64,000 nt of DNA from Candidatus Paceibacterota bacterium (GTDB lineage Bacteria; Verrucomicrobiota; Verrucomicrobiia; Limisphaerales; UBA8199), in assembly GCA_035452965.1 (NCBI GenBank), contig DAOTCE010000010.1:62001-126000 (forward strand), in the 5' to 3' direction. Below are positions 20,165-27,654 of this stretch, in pieces. Made by a program: the position numbers and the translations under genes. The notes beneath the pieces were generated by a model. It saw only the letters and a program-made list of their open reading frames with translations, was not told the DNA's origin and made no database searches. Numbering within the stretch: the first letter of the stretch is position 1; each line of letters opens with the position of its first letter.

Positions 20165-20272
20165 TCAGTTGGCTGCTCCAGCCCGCCTCAGCTTCCCCGC
20201 TCCCAGCGGGGCGGGCGGTGGCTCCACGAACCGCCGGATCTCATCACACACCTGTAGATCAGCCACCCTCAT
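20165..20272 (-). pseudogene. ArsC C-terminal remnant coupled to arsR
   Basis: A 35-codon frame starts at an ATG overlapping the arsR stop (ATGA). It reads MRVADLQVCDEIRRFVEPPP... and resembles the C-terminus of the intact ArsC in this operon (RVRDEIRKFVETLPG), sharing DEIR-FVE and the following proline. No P-loop or other arsC sequence remains, so it looks like the tail of a deleted second arsC, possibly still translated as a short peptide. A GC-rich hairpin (CCCCGCT, 20195-20201, against AGCGGGG, 20205-20211) lies inside it and may shape the arsR-proximal mRNA. Confidence 0.55.
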
Positions 20273-20634
20273 TTTCCGCAAAGTCGCTTGCACAGCAGTG
20301 CTGTATCCATCGCCAGGACTTTCTTCAGCCGCTTCGTGTCCGCGGCGGCCCGCTCACTCCGCGCCAGCGACCGCCGCACCCACGCCACGGCCTCGCGCGC
20401 CGCCGCCGGCGCCCCTTTGCCGGGCAGCGAGTAATACATCCACCGGCCATCCTTCCGGGCATTAACCAGCCCGGCTTGAAACAGGATGGACAGGTGCTTA
20501 GAGACGGTGGACACCGCCAGCCCGAGTAGCTCGGTGATCTGGCACACGCACAACTCGCCCCGCTGCAATGCCAGCAGCATTCGCAGCCGGTTCTCATCCG
20601 CCAGGGCCTTCGTAATGTTCAGGAAGCTCTGCAT
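20269..20634 (-). CDS. arsR: ArsR-type metalloregulator
   Basis: ArsR-family repressors leave DNA when As(III) binds their cysteines. The 121 aa protein has a winged helix-turn-helix: MQSFLNITKALADENRLRML, GELCVCQITELLGLAVSTVSKHLSIL, and the wing NARKDGRWMYYSLPG. The ELCVC cysteine pair is the classic As(III) sensor position; a C-terminal LLCKRLCGK could supply further ligands. The start at MQSFL (20634) is chosen because the longer frame would begin inside the -35 element. It is the first gene of the arsenic operon and its operator spans its own start codon, implying autoregulation. Confidence 0.93.
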   Translation of the reverse strand: MQSFLNITKALADENRLRMLLALQRGELCVCQITELLGLAVSTVSKHLSILFQAGLVNARKDGRWMYYSLPGKGAPAAAREAVAWVRRSLARSERAAADTKRLKKVLAMDTALLCKRLCGK

Positions 20635-20688
20635 ACTTCTATATTTCGCCAATAGACGAAGTATGCCACCCCCGCCCCGCGCTGTCAA
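20631..20688 (-). promoter_or_regulatory. ars operon promoter and ArsR operator
   Basis: On the minus strand TTGACA (20683-20688) and CATACT (20660-20665) are separated by exactly 17 bp, a near-consensus sigma70-type promoter. A perfect inverted repeat GCATACTTC (20631-20639) / GAAGTATGC (20658-20666) overlaps the -10 element and extends into the arsR start codon. An ArsR dimer bound here would block RNA polymerase directly. Promoter elements are seen in the sequence; occupancy by ArsR is inferred from position and family behaviour. Confidence 0.8.
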
Positions 20689-20937
20689 CCCCGGCGCCCG
20701 GGCGGCGCGGGGCCCGGGGTGCCGCGGGCATTCTGCGGCGCGCCGGCAAGGGACTTGTCGCGGCCGTCCCGCCGGCGGGCTGGGTCCGGGCCGCCGAAGA
20801 CAGAAAGGCAGGCGGAACCGCGAACGATTGGCCTCGAACCTTGAGCCCGGGAGCGGAAGGGGGGCCGGTTAGCGCGCCGAACCGGGGCAAGGGCCCTGTA
20901 ACCACTACTGGTGACATGACGGGATTGGGGATTCTGG

Positions 20938-21087
20938 TATGGTGGTAGCGTCAGTGATGCAAAAACGCAGTAGTCAGACCGTGTGTAACTGACAGGCGTA
21001 AATCTGCGGCGCCGCATCAAAGTAAGATTTAAAGTTGTTCTCAGTGTAGAATGTGGCAAGAAGGCCGGAATTAGTTCCGGCTTTTTT
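20938..21087 (+). ncRNA. Candidate small structured transcript
   Basis: A stretch without a gene ends in a good plus-strand terminator (21064-21087). Upstream are an extended -10-like TGGTATGGT (20935-20943) and mutually exclusive pairings: GTCAGT (20950-20955) with ACTGAC (20988-20993), and TGATGC (20955-20960) with GCATCA (21014-21019). Only an 11-codon frame (MQKRSSQTVCN) is present. This could be a small RNA or short leader; no RNA family is recognised. Confidence 0.3.
21064..21087 (+). terminator. Rho-independent terminator
   Basis: GCCGGAA (21064-21070) pairs perfectly with TTCCGGC (21075-21081) over a TTAG loop and is followed by six T residues. No protein gene lies upstream on this strand for more than 300 bases, so it must end a non-coding or very short transcript. 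Confidence 0.75.
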
Positions 21088-21170
21088 GTTGTACTGAAGG
21101 CTGGCCGGAAGTTCGGGGAGGTGTCCGGGGGCGGATTGTCAAGCGGCGCGGGGTGCGGCATTGTCGGCTT

Positions 21171-21596
21171 ATGACGCTATTGCAGCGGCTCTGGCTTGCG
21201 CTGGCTGATTTGGCCCTGGTGGTCCACGCCACCTTTGTCGCATTCGTGGTCGTGGGATTGGTGGTGATTTGGGTGGGGCGATTTCGGGGCTGGGCGTTCG
21301 TGCGCAACTTCTGGTTTCGCGCAGGGCACCTCGCGGCCATCGGCGTGGTTGCAGTGGAATCAGTGGGGGGGTGTGCGTGCCCTCTGACCACGTGGGAAAA
21401 CCGGTTGCGGCTGATGGCGGGTAGTCAGGAGCACTACGCCGGGTCTTTCATTCAGCACTGGCTCCACCGGGTGATCTTCTTCGAATTTGACCAGTGGATT
21501 TTCTCGGTTGCCTATGCGGCGTTCTTTCTGGCGGTGGTCTTGAGCTTCTGGTTGATCCCCCCACGCTGGCCGAGGGCCGGCCAACGGCCAACGTAG
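21171..21596 (+). CDS. DUF2784 family inner-membrane protein
   Basis: The 141 aa protein fits DUF2784: four predicted transmembrane helices, a VVHATFVAFVVVGLVVIW first helix, GHLAAIGVVAVESVGGCACPLTTWENRLR with the family's CPLTxWE motif, and SFIQHWLHRVIFFEFDQWIF. Function of the family is unknown. ATG at 21171 is preferred to GTG at 21153. It is a single gene, convergent with the minus-strand gene that ends at 21633. Confidence 0.8.
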   Translation: MTLLQRLWLALADLALVVHATFVAFVVVGLVVIWVGRFRGWAFVRNFWFRAGHLAAIGVVAVESVGGCACPLTTWENRLRLMAGSQEHYAGSFIQHWLHRVIFFEFDQWIFSVAYAAFFLAVVLSFWLIPPRWPRAGQRPT

Positions 21597-21632
21597 CGCC
21601 CGGGCATTTCTTTGGGATAAGACGCCAGGTGC

Positions 21633-22214
21633 TTACGCCGTGCTCTTGGCGCGGCGCATCGAGCGGAGGATCTTCAGGCCGAAACGTTCATCGGGTGTCA
21701 GCACCCGGCCATGGGCTTTGAGTTCGCGCAGGGCGGCGAGGGTCATGCAGAAGTCCACCGCGCTCAGGGGGCGGCCTCGGACAACTCGGTTTTGCCAGCG
21801 TTTGGGGTCGGAAATTTCCTCGATCGGCTCATCGGCCCCCGGGAAGAATGAGATCAGCCACTCGTCCCGGCGGACGTAGCCGTCCGTCTCGGTCTTGGGC
21901 TCGAACCACGGATCGCACAGCAGCAGGCACAGGGAACGGCCCGCGTTGGCGCCGAGGCGGTAGAAGACAAGCCGCGCGTCCAGCTCGGCGAAATGATGGT
22001 AGGTGACCTTGGCGGCGTCGGGCGGTTGGGGGGTGAACTGGGTCTGAAAGCCGAGTTTAACGCGGGCGGGGGTGCCGGGGTCCTTCTCGAAACACAGGTT
22101 CTCTTCGAGAATCCAAAGGAGATCAGTCGAAAGGCCGCGTTGGGTCAGGAGGGTCTTCCACGTAGCCAGAGCATCCTCGAAGGGTGGACGCTGGTAGTTG
22201 CGGGGCATATCCAT
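21633..22214 (-). CDS. Conserved-looking protein of unknown function
   Basis: The 193 aa protein has no signal peptide or membrane helix and no domain I recognise. It is rich in aromatic and charged residues (ENLCFEKDPGTPARVKLGFQ, LCDPWFEPKTETDGYVRRDE, EWLISFFPGADEPIEEISD), as in a globular cytoplasmic protein. It ends with a basic tail (LKILRSMRRAKSTA). The start lies eight bases after the epimerase gene stops, so the two are probably co-transcribed. Codon use matches its neighbours, supporting a real gene. Confidence 0.6.
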   Translation of the reverse strand: MDMPRNYQRPPFEDALATWKTLLTQRGLSTDLLWILEENLCFEKDPGTPARVKLGFQTQFTPQPPDAAKVTYHHFAELDARLVFYRLGANAGRSLCLLLCDPWFEPKTETDGYVRRDEWLISFFPGADEPIEEISDPKRWQNRVVRGRPLSAVDFCMTLAALRELKAHGRVLTPDERFGLKILRSMRRAKSTA

Positions 22215-22222
22215 AGCCTTTA

Positions 22223-23176
22223 TTAGAGCCGGTTGCGCGTGAACCAGTCAACAAAAAGAGGGATGCCCTCTTCGATCTTCACGCGAGGATGATAACCCAG
22301 TCGGGCCCGGGCTTTGGAGACGTCCGCGCAGGTGATGGGCACGTCGCCGGGCTGCACCGGCTGGCGGTCGAGGATGGCCTGCTTGTCCAGGGCATTCTCG
22401 ATCAATTGGATGAGGCGGTCCAGGCGCACGGTTTGCGACTCGCCCAGGTTGAAGATCTCGTAGCCGAACTCCTGCTGTGTGCAAGCGATTACGCCGTCGA
22501 GAATGTCGTTGATGTAAGTGTGATCGCGCGCGGCCGAGCCGTCGCCGAAGACGGGGATGGGCGCGCCGGCGCTGATGAGGCGGGTGAATTTGTGGATGGC
22601 CAAGTCGGGCCGCTGGCGCGGGCCGTACACCGTAAAGAACCGCAGCATCACGATGTCCATGCCATAGACATGGTGATAGACGTGGCCGAGCGCCTCGCAG
22701 GCCAGCTTGCTGGCGGCGTAGGGGGATATGGCGGAGAAAATCGGGTCGCTCTCGGAGAAGGGGACCTTGGAATTGACGCCGTAAACCGAGGAAGAGGACG
22801 CGATGGTGATCTTCTTGACGCGGTTAAGGCGCGCGGCTTCCAGGAGGTTGACGGTGCCTTCGACGTTGACGCGCTGATAGAGGGCGGGTTCCTCGAGGCT
22901 GGGCCGCACCCCGGCGCGCGCGGCGAGGTGAATGATCTGATCAAACGCGACGCAGCCGAGCAAGTCGTCGAGCGCCGGGCGGTTGGTCAGGTCGCCCTGG
23001 ACGAACTCGAAGGTCTGCGCCAGGGATTGGAGGTCGCGCAGATTGCGCTGTTTAAGCCGTGGGTCGTAAAAGGGGTTGAGGTCATCGAACGCCCAGACGG
23101 CGTGTCCGGAACGGAGCAGCCGCTCGCAGACATGTGAGCCGATAAAGCCGGCGCCGCCCGTGACCAGGAAATTCAC
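22223..23176 (-). CDS. NAD-dependent nucleotide-sugar epimerase
   Basis: The 317 aa protein is an extended short-chain dehydrogenase of the NDP-sugar epimerase class. The N-terminal MNFLVTGGAGFIGSHVCERLL is the NAD-binding TGxxGxxG motif, IIHLAARAGVRPSLEEP follows the second strand, and the catalytic set is Ser in SSSSVYG with Tyr-Lys in YAASKLACE. Sequence features such as RAGVRPSLE, FFTVYGPRQRPDLAIHKF and FGDGSAARDHTYINDI are closest to UDP-glucuronate 4-epimerases. It may supply sugars for surface polysaccharide; no glycosyltransferase lies nearby. Confidence 0.88.
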   Translation of the reverse strand: MNFLVTGGAGFIGSHVCERLLRSGHAVWAFDDLNPFYDPRLKQRNLRDLQSLAQTFEFVQGDLTNRPALDDLLGCVAFDQIIHLAARAGVRPSLEEPALYQRVNVEGTVNLLEAARLNRVKKITIASSSSVYGVNSKVPFSESDPIFSAISPYAASKLACEALGHVYHHVYGMDIVMLRFFTVYGPRQRPDLAIHKFTRLISAGAPIPVFGDGSAARDHTYINDILDGVIACTQQEFGYEIFNLGESQTVRLDRLIQLIENALDKQAILDRQPVQPGDVPITCADVSKARARLGYHPRVKIEEGIPLFVDWFTRNRL

Positions 23177-23373
23177 GCCGGGACGCTAGCAGAAGGGGAA
23201 AGGACTTGTCGAGCGTCTTCAGTGCCGGGCGCTTTCCCCCGACCCGGCAAGGCTGGCAGACAAAGACATGGCACAACTTCCCAGTTGCGACATGCCTCTG
23301 GTTTTCAAACCCGGACGTTTCGGTGAAACGTCCCTGCCAAACCGACAAACCTACCGCAGCCGCGGATTGCGGC

Positions 23374-23550
23374 TTAGCGTTTGCGCTTGGTCTTGCTCTT
23401 GCCTTCGGCCTTGCTCTTGCGCTTCAGGTCCGCGCCATGGGCGCGCTTGTAGGTTTGGATATCTTTGATGCGGCCCTTTGCGTCTCTGACGGCGTAAAGT
23501 TTCTTGCCTTTGCTGCTGCGATGAGTGGTGCGTTTTGCTTTGGTTGCCAT
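23374..23550 (-). CDS. Small highly basic protein (58 aa), unknown function
   Basis: The frame beginning MATKAKRTTHRSSKG is preceded by GGAAG five bases before the ATG, a good ribosome-binding site, and ends in an Arg/Lys-rich tail (KSKAEGKSKTKRKR). About a third of residues are Lys or Arg. The middle part, KLYAVRDAKGRIKDIQTYKR, looks folded. It could bind nucleic acid, like a small ribosome-associated or nucleoid protein, but I do not recognise the family. The longer open frame (to 23670) has an unrelated leader and is rejected. Confidence 0.6.
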   Translation of the reverse strand: MATKAKRTTHRSSKGKKLYAVRDAKGRIKDIQTYKRAHGADLKRKSKAEGKSKTKRKR

Positions 23551-23762
23551 AGTTTCTTCCAAGTGTTTGTTGCTGCCGGCCCGAACGAATCCAACAACTC
23601 GCCCCGGCCAACTACGCCGGAGCCTACTAATGCCAAAGAAATGGCGCAACAAATTTATCGCCACAATCATCGCCAGCGATGCGCGCTGAACCTCGTGGGA
23701 TTAAACTGGACTTTCGCTGGCCCCCGCCTATCACTGATGCCAGTGCCGCAACCACCTATCTC

Positions 23763-24953
23763 ATGAATCAACAACTCCAGTCCGCTGTGAATCGCCGACA
23801 GTTCATCCGTGCCGCCGCCCTTGTCACGGCCTCAGTCGCAGCAGGGGTGCGCCGCACAGCCAACGCCGCGCCCGGCATCGAAGTTCTCGAGACCCGGGTC
23901 ATCAGCCACACGCCCCAATACTATCACGGCTGGCCGACAGTTGCGCGCCGGCGCAGCGGCCAGTTGTTGCTCGTTTGCTCGGGCGGTCGCCAGCAGCACG
24001 TTTGCCCCTTTGGCCGTGTTGAGTTGATGGTTTCGTCCGACGAAGGGCGGACCTGGGGTTGGCCACAAGTGCTCCTGGACAGCGCCATTGACGACCGGGA
24101 TGCCGGAGTGCTGGAGACGGCTCGGGGTTCGATCCTGGTCACCACATTCACCTCGCTGGCCTACGAGGAGACCCTCGAAAAAGCGCGCACGCGCAAGGCC
24201 GGGGAGCAGGGATCGTGGCCGCTTGAGCGCCTGGACGCGTGGCAAGCGGCGCATCAACGTCTCACCGCGGCACAACGCCGCGCCGAATTGGGCCAGTGGA
24301 TGATCCGCTCGACCGACGGCGGGGTGACCTGGTCGGTTCGTTACCCCACCATCGTAAACAGCCCGCACGGACCCATCCAACTTGCGGATGGCCGGCTGCT
24401 CTATGCCGGCAAAGAACTCTGGACCGCCAAAAAGCGCGTCGGGGTGTGCGAGTCGCTCGACGACGGGCAGACCTGGCGCTGGCTGGCGGAGATTGCGCCC
24501 CGTCCCGGCGATGACGCCGGGCAATACCACGAACTGCACGCCGTCGAGACCGGCGACGAACGTATCCTGGTTCATATCCGAAATCACAATTCGGCCAACG
24601 AGGGTGAAACCCTCCAGACCGAGTCCACTGATGGCGGCAAGAGCTGGTCGGTGCCGCGCACGATCGGCGTGTGGGGCCTTCCTTCGCATCTGCTCCGGTT
24701 GCGCGGCGGCGACCTAGTCATGACTTACGGGCACCGCCGCCCTCCCCTGGGCAACCAGGCCCGCCTCAGCCGCGATCACGGGCGCACCTGGTCGGAGCCG
24801 GTGATTATCTCCGGAGACGGTGCCTCGGGCGACTTGGGTTATCCAAGCACGGTCGAGCTTGAAGACAAGTCGCTGCTCAGCGTTTGGTACGAGGCTATGC
24901 GGGGTCTGCCGCACGCGGTGCTGCGCCAGGCGCGCTGGCGGCTGAGGAGTTAG
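23763..24953 (+). CDS. Tat-exported sialidase-like BNR-repeat protein
   Basis: The 396 aa protein starts with a Tat signal (NRRQFIRAAALVTASVAAGV). Five Asp-box motifs (S-x-D-x-G-x-T-W type) mark a six-bladed sialidase propeller: SSDEGRTWG, STDGGVTWS, SLDDGQTWR, STDGGKSWS and SRDHGRTWS. Such proteins hydrolyse sialic acids or related sugars outside the cytoplasm, but Asp boxes alone do not prove catalysis. The start at MNQQLQ (23763) is chosen because it puts the twin arginines near the N-terminus. It is a single gene. Confidence 0.8.
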   Translation: MNQQLQSAVNRRQFIRAAALVTASVAAGVRRTANAAPGIEVLETRVISHTPQYYHGWPTVARRRSGQLLLVCSGGRQQHVCPFGRVELMVSSDEGRTWGWPQVLLDSAIDDRDAGVLETARGSILVTTFTSLAYEETLEKARTRKAGEQGSWPLERLDAWQAAHQRLTAAQRRAELGQWMIRSTDGGVTWSVRYPTIVNSPHGPIQLADGRLLYAGKELWTAKKRVGVCESLDDGQTWRWLAEIAPRPGDDAGQYHELHAVETGDERILVHIRNHNSANEGETLQTESTDGGKSWSVPRTIGVWGLPSHLLRLRGGDLVMTYGHRRPPLGNQARLSRDHGRTWSEPVIISGDGASGDLGYPSTVELEDKSLLSVWYEAMRGLPHAVLRQARWRLRS

Positions 24954-25405
24954 TGCGCTTGCCCCGACCGGGCCGGCGCAATGGCCCTCCCGTTAACCCC
25001 TTGGCAGCGCAGTCCATTAACACCGTCCCCCATTCCTGAACCGAATAGCCACCCCGGTGCGGCAACGCTGTCACACCCGTGATATCCCGGTGTGTATCCC
25101 ATGGGGAGCGCTCCCCATGGGATACACACCGTAGTCCCGCCGGTTTGGCGCCGTCTCAACGCCGTAGACGGCTTAGGTAAGGGGTGCCTCTGGCTTGGGG
25201 GACTGGCGGAGCCGGTAGCAGGGGCGTCAGTGGGCAGGCAAGACCGGATACACCCGGCTTGTGGCGCAGGTCTTGAGCCCGGCTGCGCGGTGACACAATT
25301 CTAAACGAGACTGGCCAGGTTGGATTCTGGGCTGTGGGCAGGCAATACGTTAGTGGATATGCGAGATCACGCGCCATAGAGGCGGTTGGCCGCCTCCCTG
25401 TCTCC
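24954..25405. other. Convergent intergenic region with repeat copy B
   Basis: This 452 bp gap lies between two convergent genes. About 190 bp is the dispersed repeat. A 7 bp hairpin (GAGGCGG 25379-25385 / CCGCCTC 25390-25396) lies just past the minus-strand gene's stop but lacks a T run, so it is at best a weak terminator. No protein or RNA gene is evident in the rest. Confidence 0.6.
25028..25218 (-). repeat. Dispersed intergenic repeat, copy B (191 bp)
   Basis: In reverse orientation this matches copy A (2664-2855) along its length with mostly substitutions and few indels. Its core is a perfect 44 bp palindrome (25088-25131) with no loop; each half contains GGTGTGTATCCCATGGGGAG. The same 44 bp occurs identically at 47618-47661. 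Copy A has a looped, diverged version. Confidence 0.85.
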
Positions 25406-26464
25406 TCATTCCGCTGACTTCAACCGCATTCTCTCCGGCTTCCCCCGGTTGTTCCTGAGGGTCTCCGAAATACGACCCAGTCGGATCTTGCGTTCACCCA
25501 CGGGAACCACGGCGAGGTTATGCAGGGTGAAGGTGGTTTCAATGGCATAGAGCAACTCGCTCCTGGTCAGGGGTGTTTCAACGTGGAAGTAGATTGGCAC
25601 CTGGTCGAAGTTCGTGGACGCCAACGCCGTCTTGTTTGCCAGCCGGGCGTAAAGCTCAAGCAAGCGCTGCGGGGACCGTTTGTTCGGCTCCGTTATGTGC
25701 ATGAAATCATACACGGCCTTTTTCAACCGCACGAGTTCCTGTTCCAGACGCTCGATATCAGTCAGTGGCTTTGAAGGGATAGGCAAGCCTGGAGGGCCTG
25801 AGTCTATTACTGCCGGCACCTCCTTTGGGTCGAACAATTTTGCGTCTGACTCCGGTTTAGGGGCGCGCGTTTCCGCGCGCTGCGGAATCGGCGCGACTTG
25901 CACAAACTTGGCACCATCATCCACCACGGAGATGCCATTCAGCGCCAGGACGGTTTCTAAAGCATAGAGGGCTTCTTCCCGAGTGAGGGGACAGGTGGAT
26001 TTAAGGCGGATCACAGGTCCGCGGAGGGTTGCCGAGCGCAGAATCGTCCGCTGGCGCAACGCCGCATAGATATCCAGGACTGAGCGCAAGTCAGCCCCCG
26101 AAAAGTCAATCGTTCCCGTCGGAAACGCTTCTTGGTCCTTTTGTGCCGTTGCCGTCGCAAGTGCAGCGCCACGCAGAGGCGCATTGGTCATTAAATCGCG
26201 CGCCGATTTGGGAAAGAGGCGGACAAAGTGGGGACCGTCCTGGACGACCTCAGTGCCCTTCTCAGAAAGTGCTCGCTCGATCGCCGCTATGGCATTGGTC
26301 CTGTCGTTCAGCGGGTCTGGCACCAGGGAATACGACGGGGCCGACACGGCCGAGGACAGCAGGACAGTCTTGCCGGTCAGGCTCCCGTAAACGTCCAGTG
26401 TGTCTGCGCCGGCGGCGAGCGGTGCTAGCAAACATACGATGTTCAACACTGAGCTGGCAGTCAT
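25406..26464 (-). CDS. Secreted protein with three secretin-N-like repeats
   Basis: The 352 aa protein has a signal peptide (MTASSVLNIVCLLAPLAAGA). It contains three copies of one unit at about residues 22-85, 129-192 and 269-331, each with a YAxLxxKTxL-like opening, a central TPLTRxELLYAIET segment and a closing LxVVxxGxKxVxL strand. This is the pattern of N0/N1-type short domains in secretins such as GspD and PilQ. No beta-barrel secretin domain follows. A helical segment (IERLEQELVRLKKAVYDF, about 237-254) separates repeats two and three. A periplasmic accessory role in secretion is possible but not shown. Confidence 0.6.
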   Translation of the reverse strand: MTASSVLNIVCLLAPLAAGADTLDVYGSLTGKTVLLSSAVSAPSYSLVPDPLNDRTNAIAAIERALSEKGTEVVQDGPHFVRLFPKSARDLMTNAPLRGAALATATAQKDQEAFPTGTIDFSGADLRSVLDIYAALRQRTILRSATLRGPVIRLKSTCPLTREEALYALETVLALNGISVVDDGAKFVQVAPIPQRAETRAPKPESDAKLFDPKEVPAVIDSGPPGLPIPSKPLTDIERLEQELVRLKKAVYDFMHITEPNKRSPQRLLELYARLANKTALASTNFDQVPIYFHVETPLTRSELLYAIETTFTLHNLAVVPVGERKIRLGRISETLRNNRGKPERMRLKSAE

Positions 26465-26517
26465 GGTTCTGTAGGAGTGACGGCGCGTGATTGAAACACC
26501 CTCACCGAGTCGTCTAG

Positions 26518-26739
26518 TTACAACAGCCCTTCCAACTCTTCTCTGCTCAGATCGGTATCCCTGAGAATCTGGCCCAGCAAGCCTGGTCCGATGGTTTCAC
26601 CCGCATGGACTGGCACGACGGTCGCCCGCCCGTCTGCGTGACGTAAGAAATGATGGCTGCCCTTAATCCGAACAAGGGCGAAACCCGCCTTCTGTAAGGC
26701 CCGGATGAGTTCACGCCCTCGAACGCGAAGGCGACTCAT
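26518..26739 (-). CDS. hicA: HicA-type mRNA interferase toxin
   Basis: The 73 aa protein has the double-stranded RNA-binding-like HicA fold: GRELIRALQKAGFALVRIKGSHHFLRH, with the catalytic histidine in GSHHFL, followed by ATVVPVHAGETIGPGLLGQILRD. HicA toxins cleave mRNA and are neutralised by HicB. It lies downstream of hicB and overlaps it by four bases (ATGA), the less common antitoxin-first order. Confidence 0.88.
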   Translation of the reverse strand: MSRLRVRGRELIRALQKAGFALVRIKGSHHFLRHADGRATVVPVHAGETIGPGLLGQILRDTDLSREELEGLL

Positions 26740-26954
26740 ACCTCTACGGCAACGCGCTGAACGCCAATGAATTCAGAGGGCTTGGTCGAGGCACCCCGCT
26801 CGACCTCCAGACAAAGCTCAATCGCCTCACGAATCCGGGAAAGCAGCTTGTCCAGCGATCGCGCCTGCGTGTGGCAACCTTTCAAGCTTGGAACGCTAGC
26901 CACATAATAACCTTCCGCATCACGCTCGATCACCACGTTGAATTCCCGTCTCAT
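26736..26954 (-). CDS. hicB: HicB-type antitoxin
   Basis: The 72 aa protein shows the partial RNase H-like HicB fold: FNVVIERDAEGYYVASVPSLKGCHTQARSLDKLLSRIREAI, and ends without a DNA-binding domain. Short HicB forms lacking the helix-turn-helix are common. The start at MRREF (26954) is chosen over a longer frame whose leader is not family-like. It precedes hicA in one transcript; no operator is visible. Confidence 0.88.
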   Translation of the reverse strand: MRREFNVVIERDAEGYYVASVPSLKGCHTQARSLDKLLSRIREAIELCLEVERGASTKPSEFIGVQRVAVEV

Positions 26955-26993
26955 GCCAGGAATGTGGCAGAACATCGCGCGTTTGGCCAGTTG

Positions 26994-27590
26994 TTAATCA
27001 GGCCTGCGTACCCGATCATGCGCATGGGGTGCTCCAGCCGGGGCTCGCGGCAACGGAAGCTCGGCCTGGATCTCTCTCCAGCGGGGCGAGCGGCCGACAA
27101 TATCACTCCTGAGCGGCTGAAGCCAGCCAACAGGCAGAACACGCGCCGCCAGCGCCCGACCCCACGGGTGCCGCCACAGCCCCAGCCTTTCGCAAACACG
27201 CATGAATCTCAGGTTGAGCGGCTCGGGCAGGTAATTGAAGCGCAGCCGAAAGGCGTCCGCGCCCGATGGCAGCAAAAGGACCACTTCTCTCTCCTCGCAC
27301 GGCCTCAGATGATCAAACTGGCACTGGTTCTTCGCCTCGGCCCAGCAGCCGGCCACGTTGGCTTCGACGGTTGCCCACTCGCGCGCAAAATGGAGCGCCT
27401 CACCACTGCGGTTGCTGATGCTCAGCGCGACGAACCAGGCCTCTGCTCCAACATCGTCCAGCACACCACTGGGTTCCATACTCATCAGCTTCAACTCGAT
27501 CGGGCGCGTCGCCGGCCGAGACGAGGCAGCCCACATTCCAACCGCGCACGCTGCAGAAACCGCTACCCAGATGAACCTCCGCGCGCTCAT
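26994..27590 (-). CDS. Secreted or membrane-anchored protein of unknown function
   Basis: The 198 aa protein begins with a hydrophobic segment (FIWVAVSAACAVGMWAA, residues 7-23) that may be a signal or anchor. A beta-rich domain follows: VALSISNRSGEALHFARE, CQFDHLRPCEEREVVLLLPSGADAFRLRFNY. It ends with a basic, proline-rich tail. I recognise no family. It lies upstream of hicBA on the same strand, 39 nt before the hicB start. Confidence 0.45.
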   Translation of the reverse strand: MSARRFIWVAVSAACAVGMWAASSRPATRPIELKLMSMEPSGVLDDVGAEAWFVALSISNRSGEALHFAREWATVEANVAGCWAEAKNQCQFDHLRPCEEREVVLLLPSGADAFRLRFNYLPEPLNLRFMRVCERLGLWRHPWGRALAARVLPVGWLQPLRSDIVGRSPRWREIQAELPLPRAPAGAPHAHDRVRRPD

Positions 27591-27654
27591 GGCTGGAAGG
27601 TAGGCTGCTCACGCGCGCCGGGCAAGCTCGCCGCCGTCCCAGACAACCACACCC

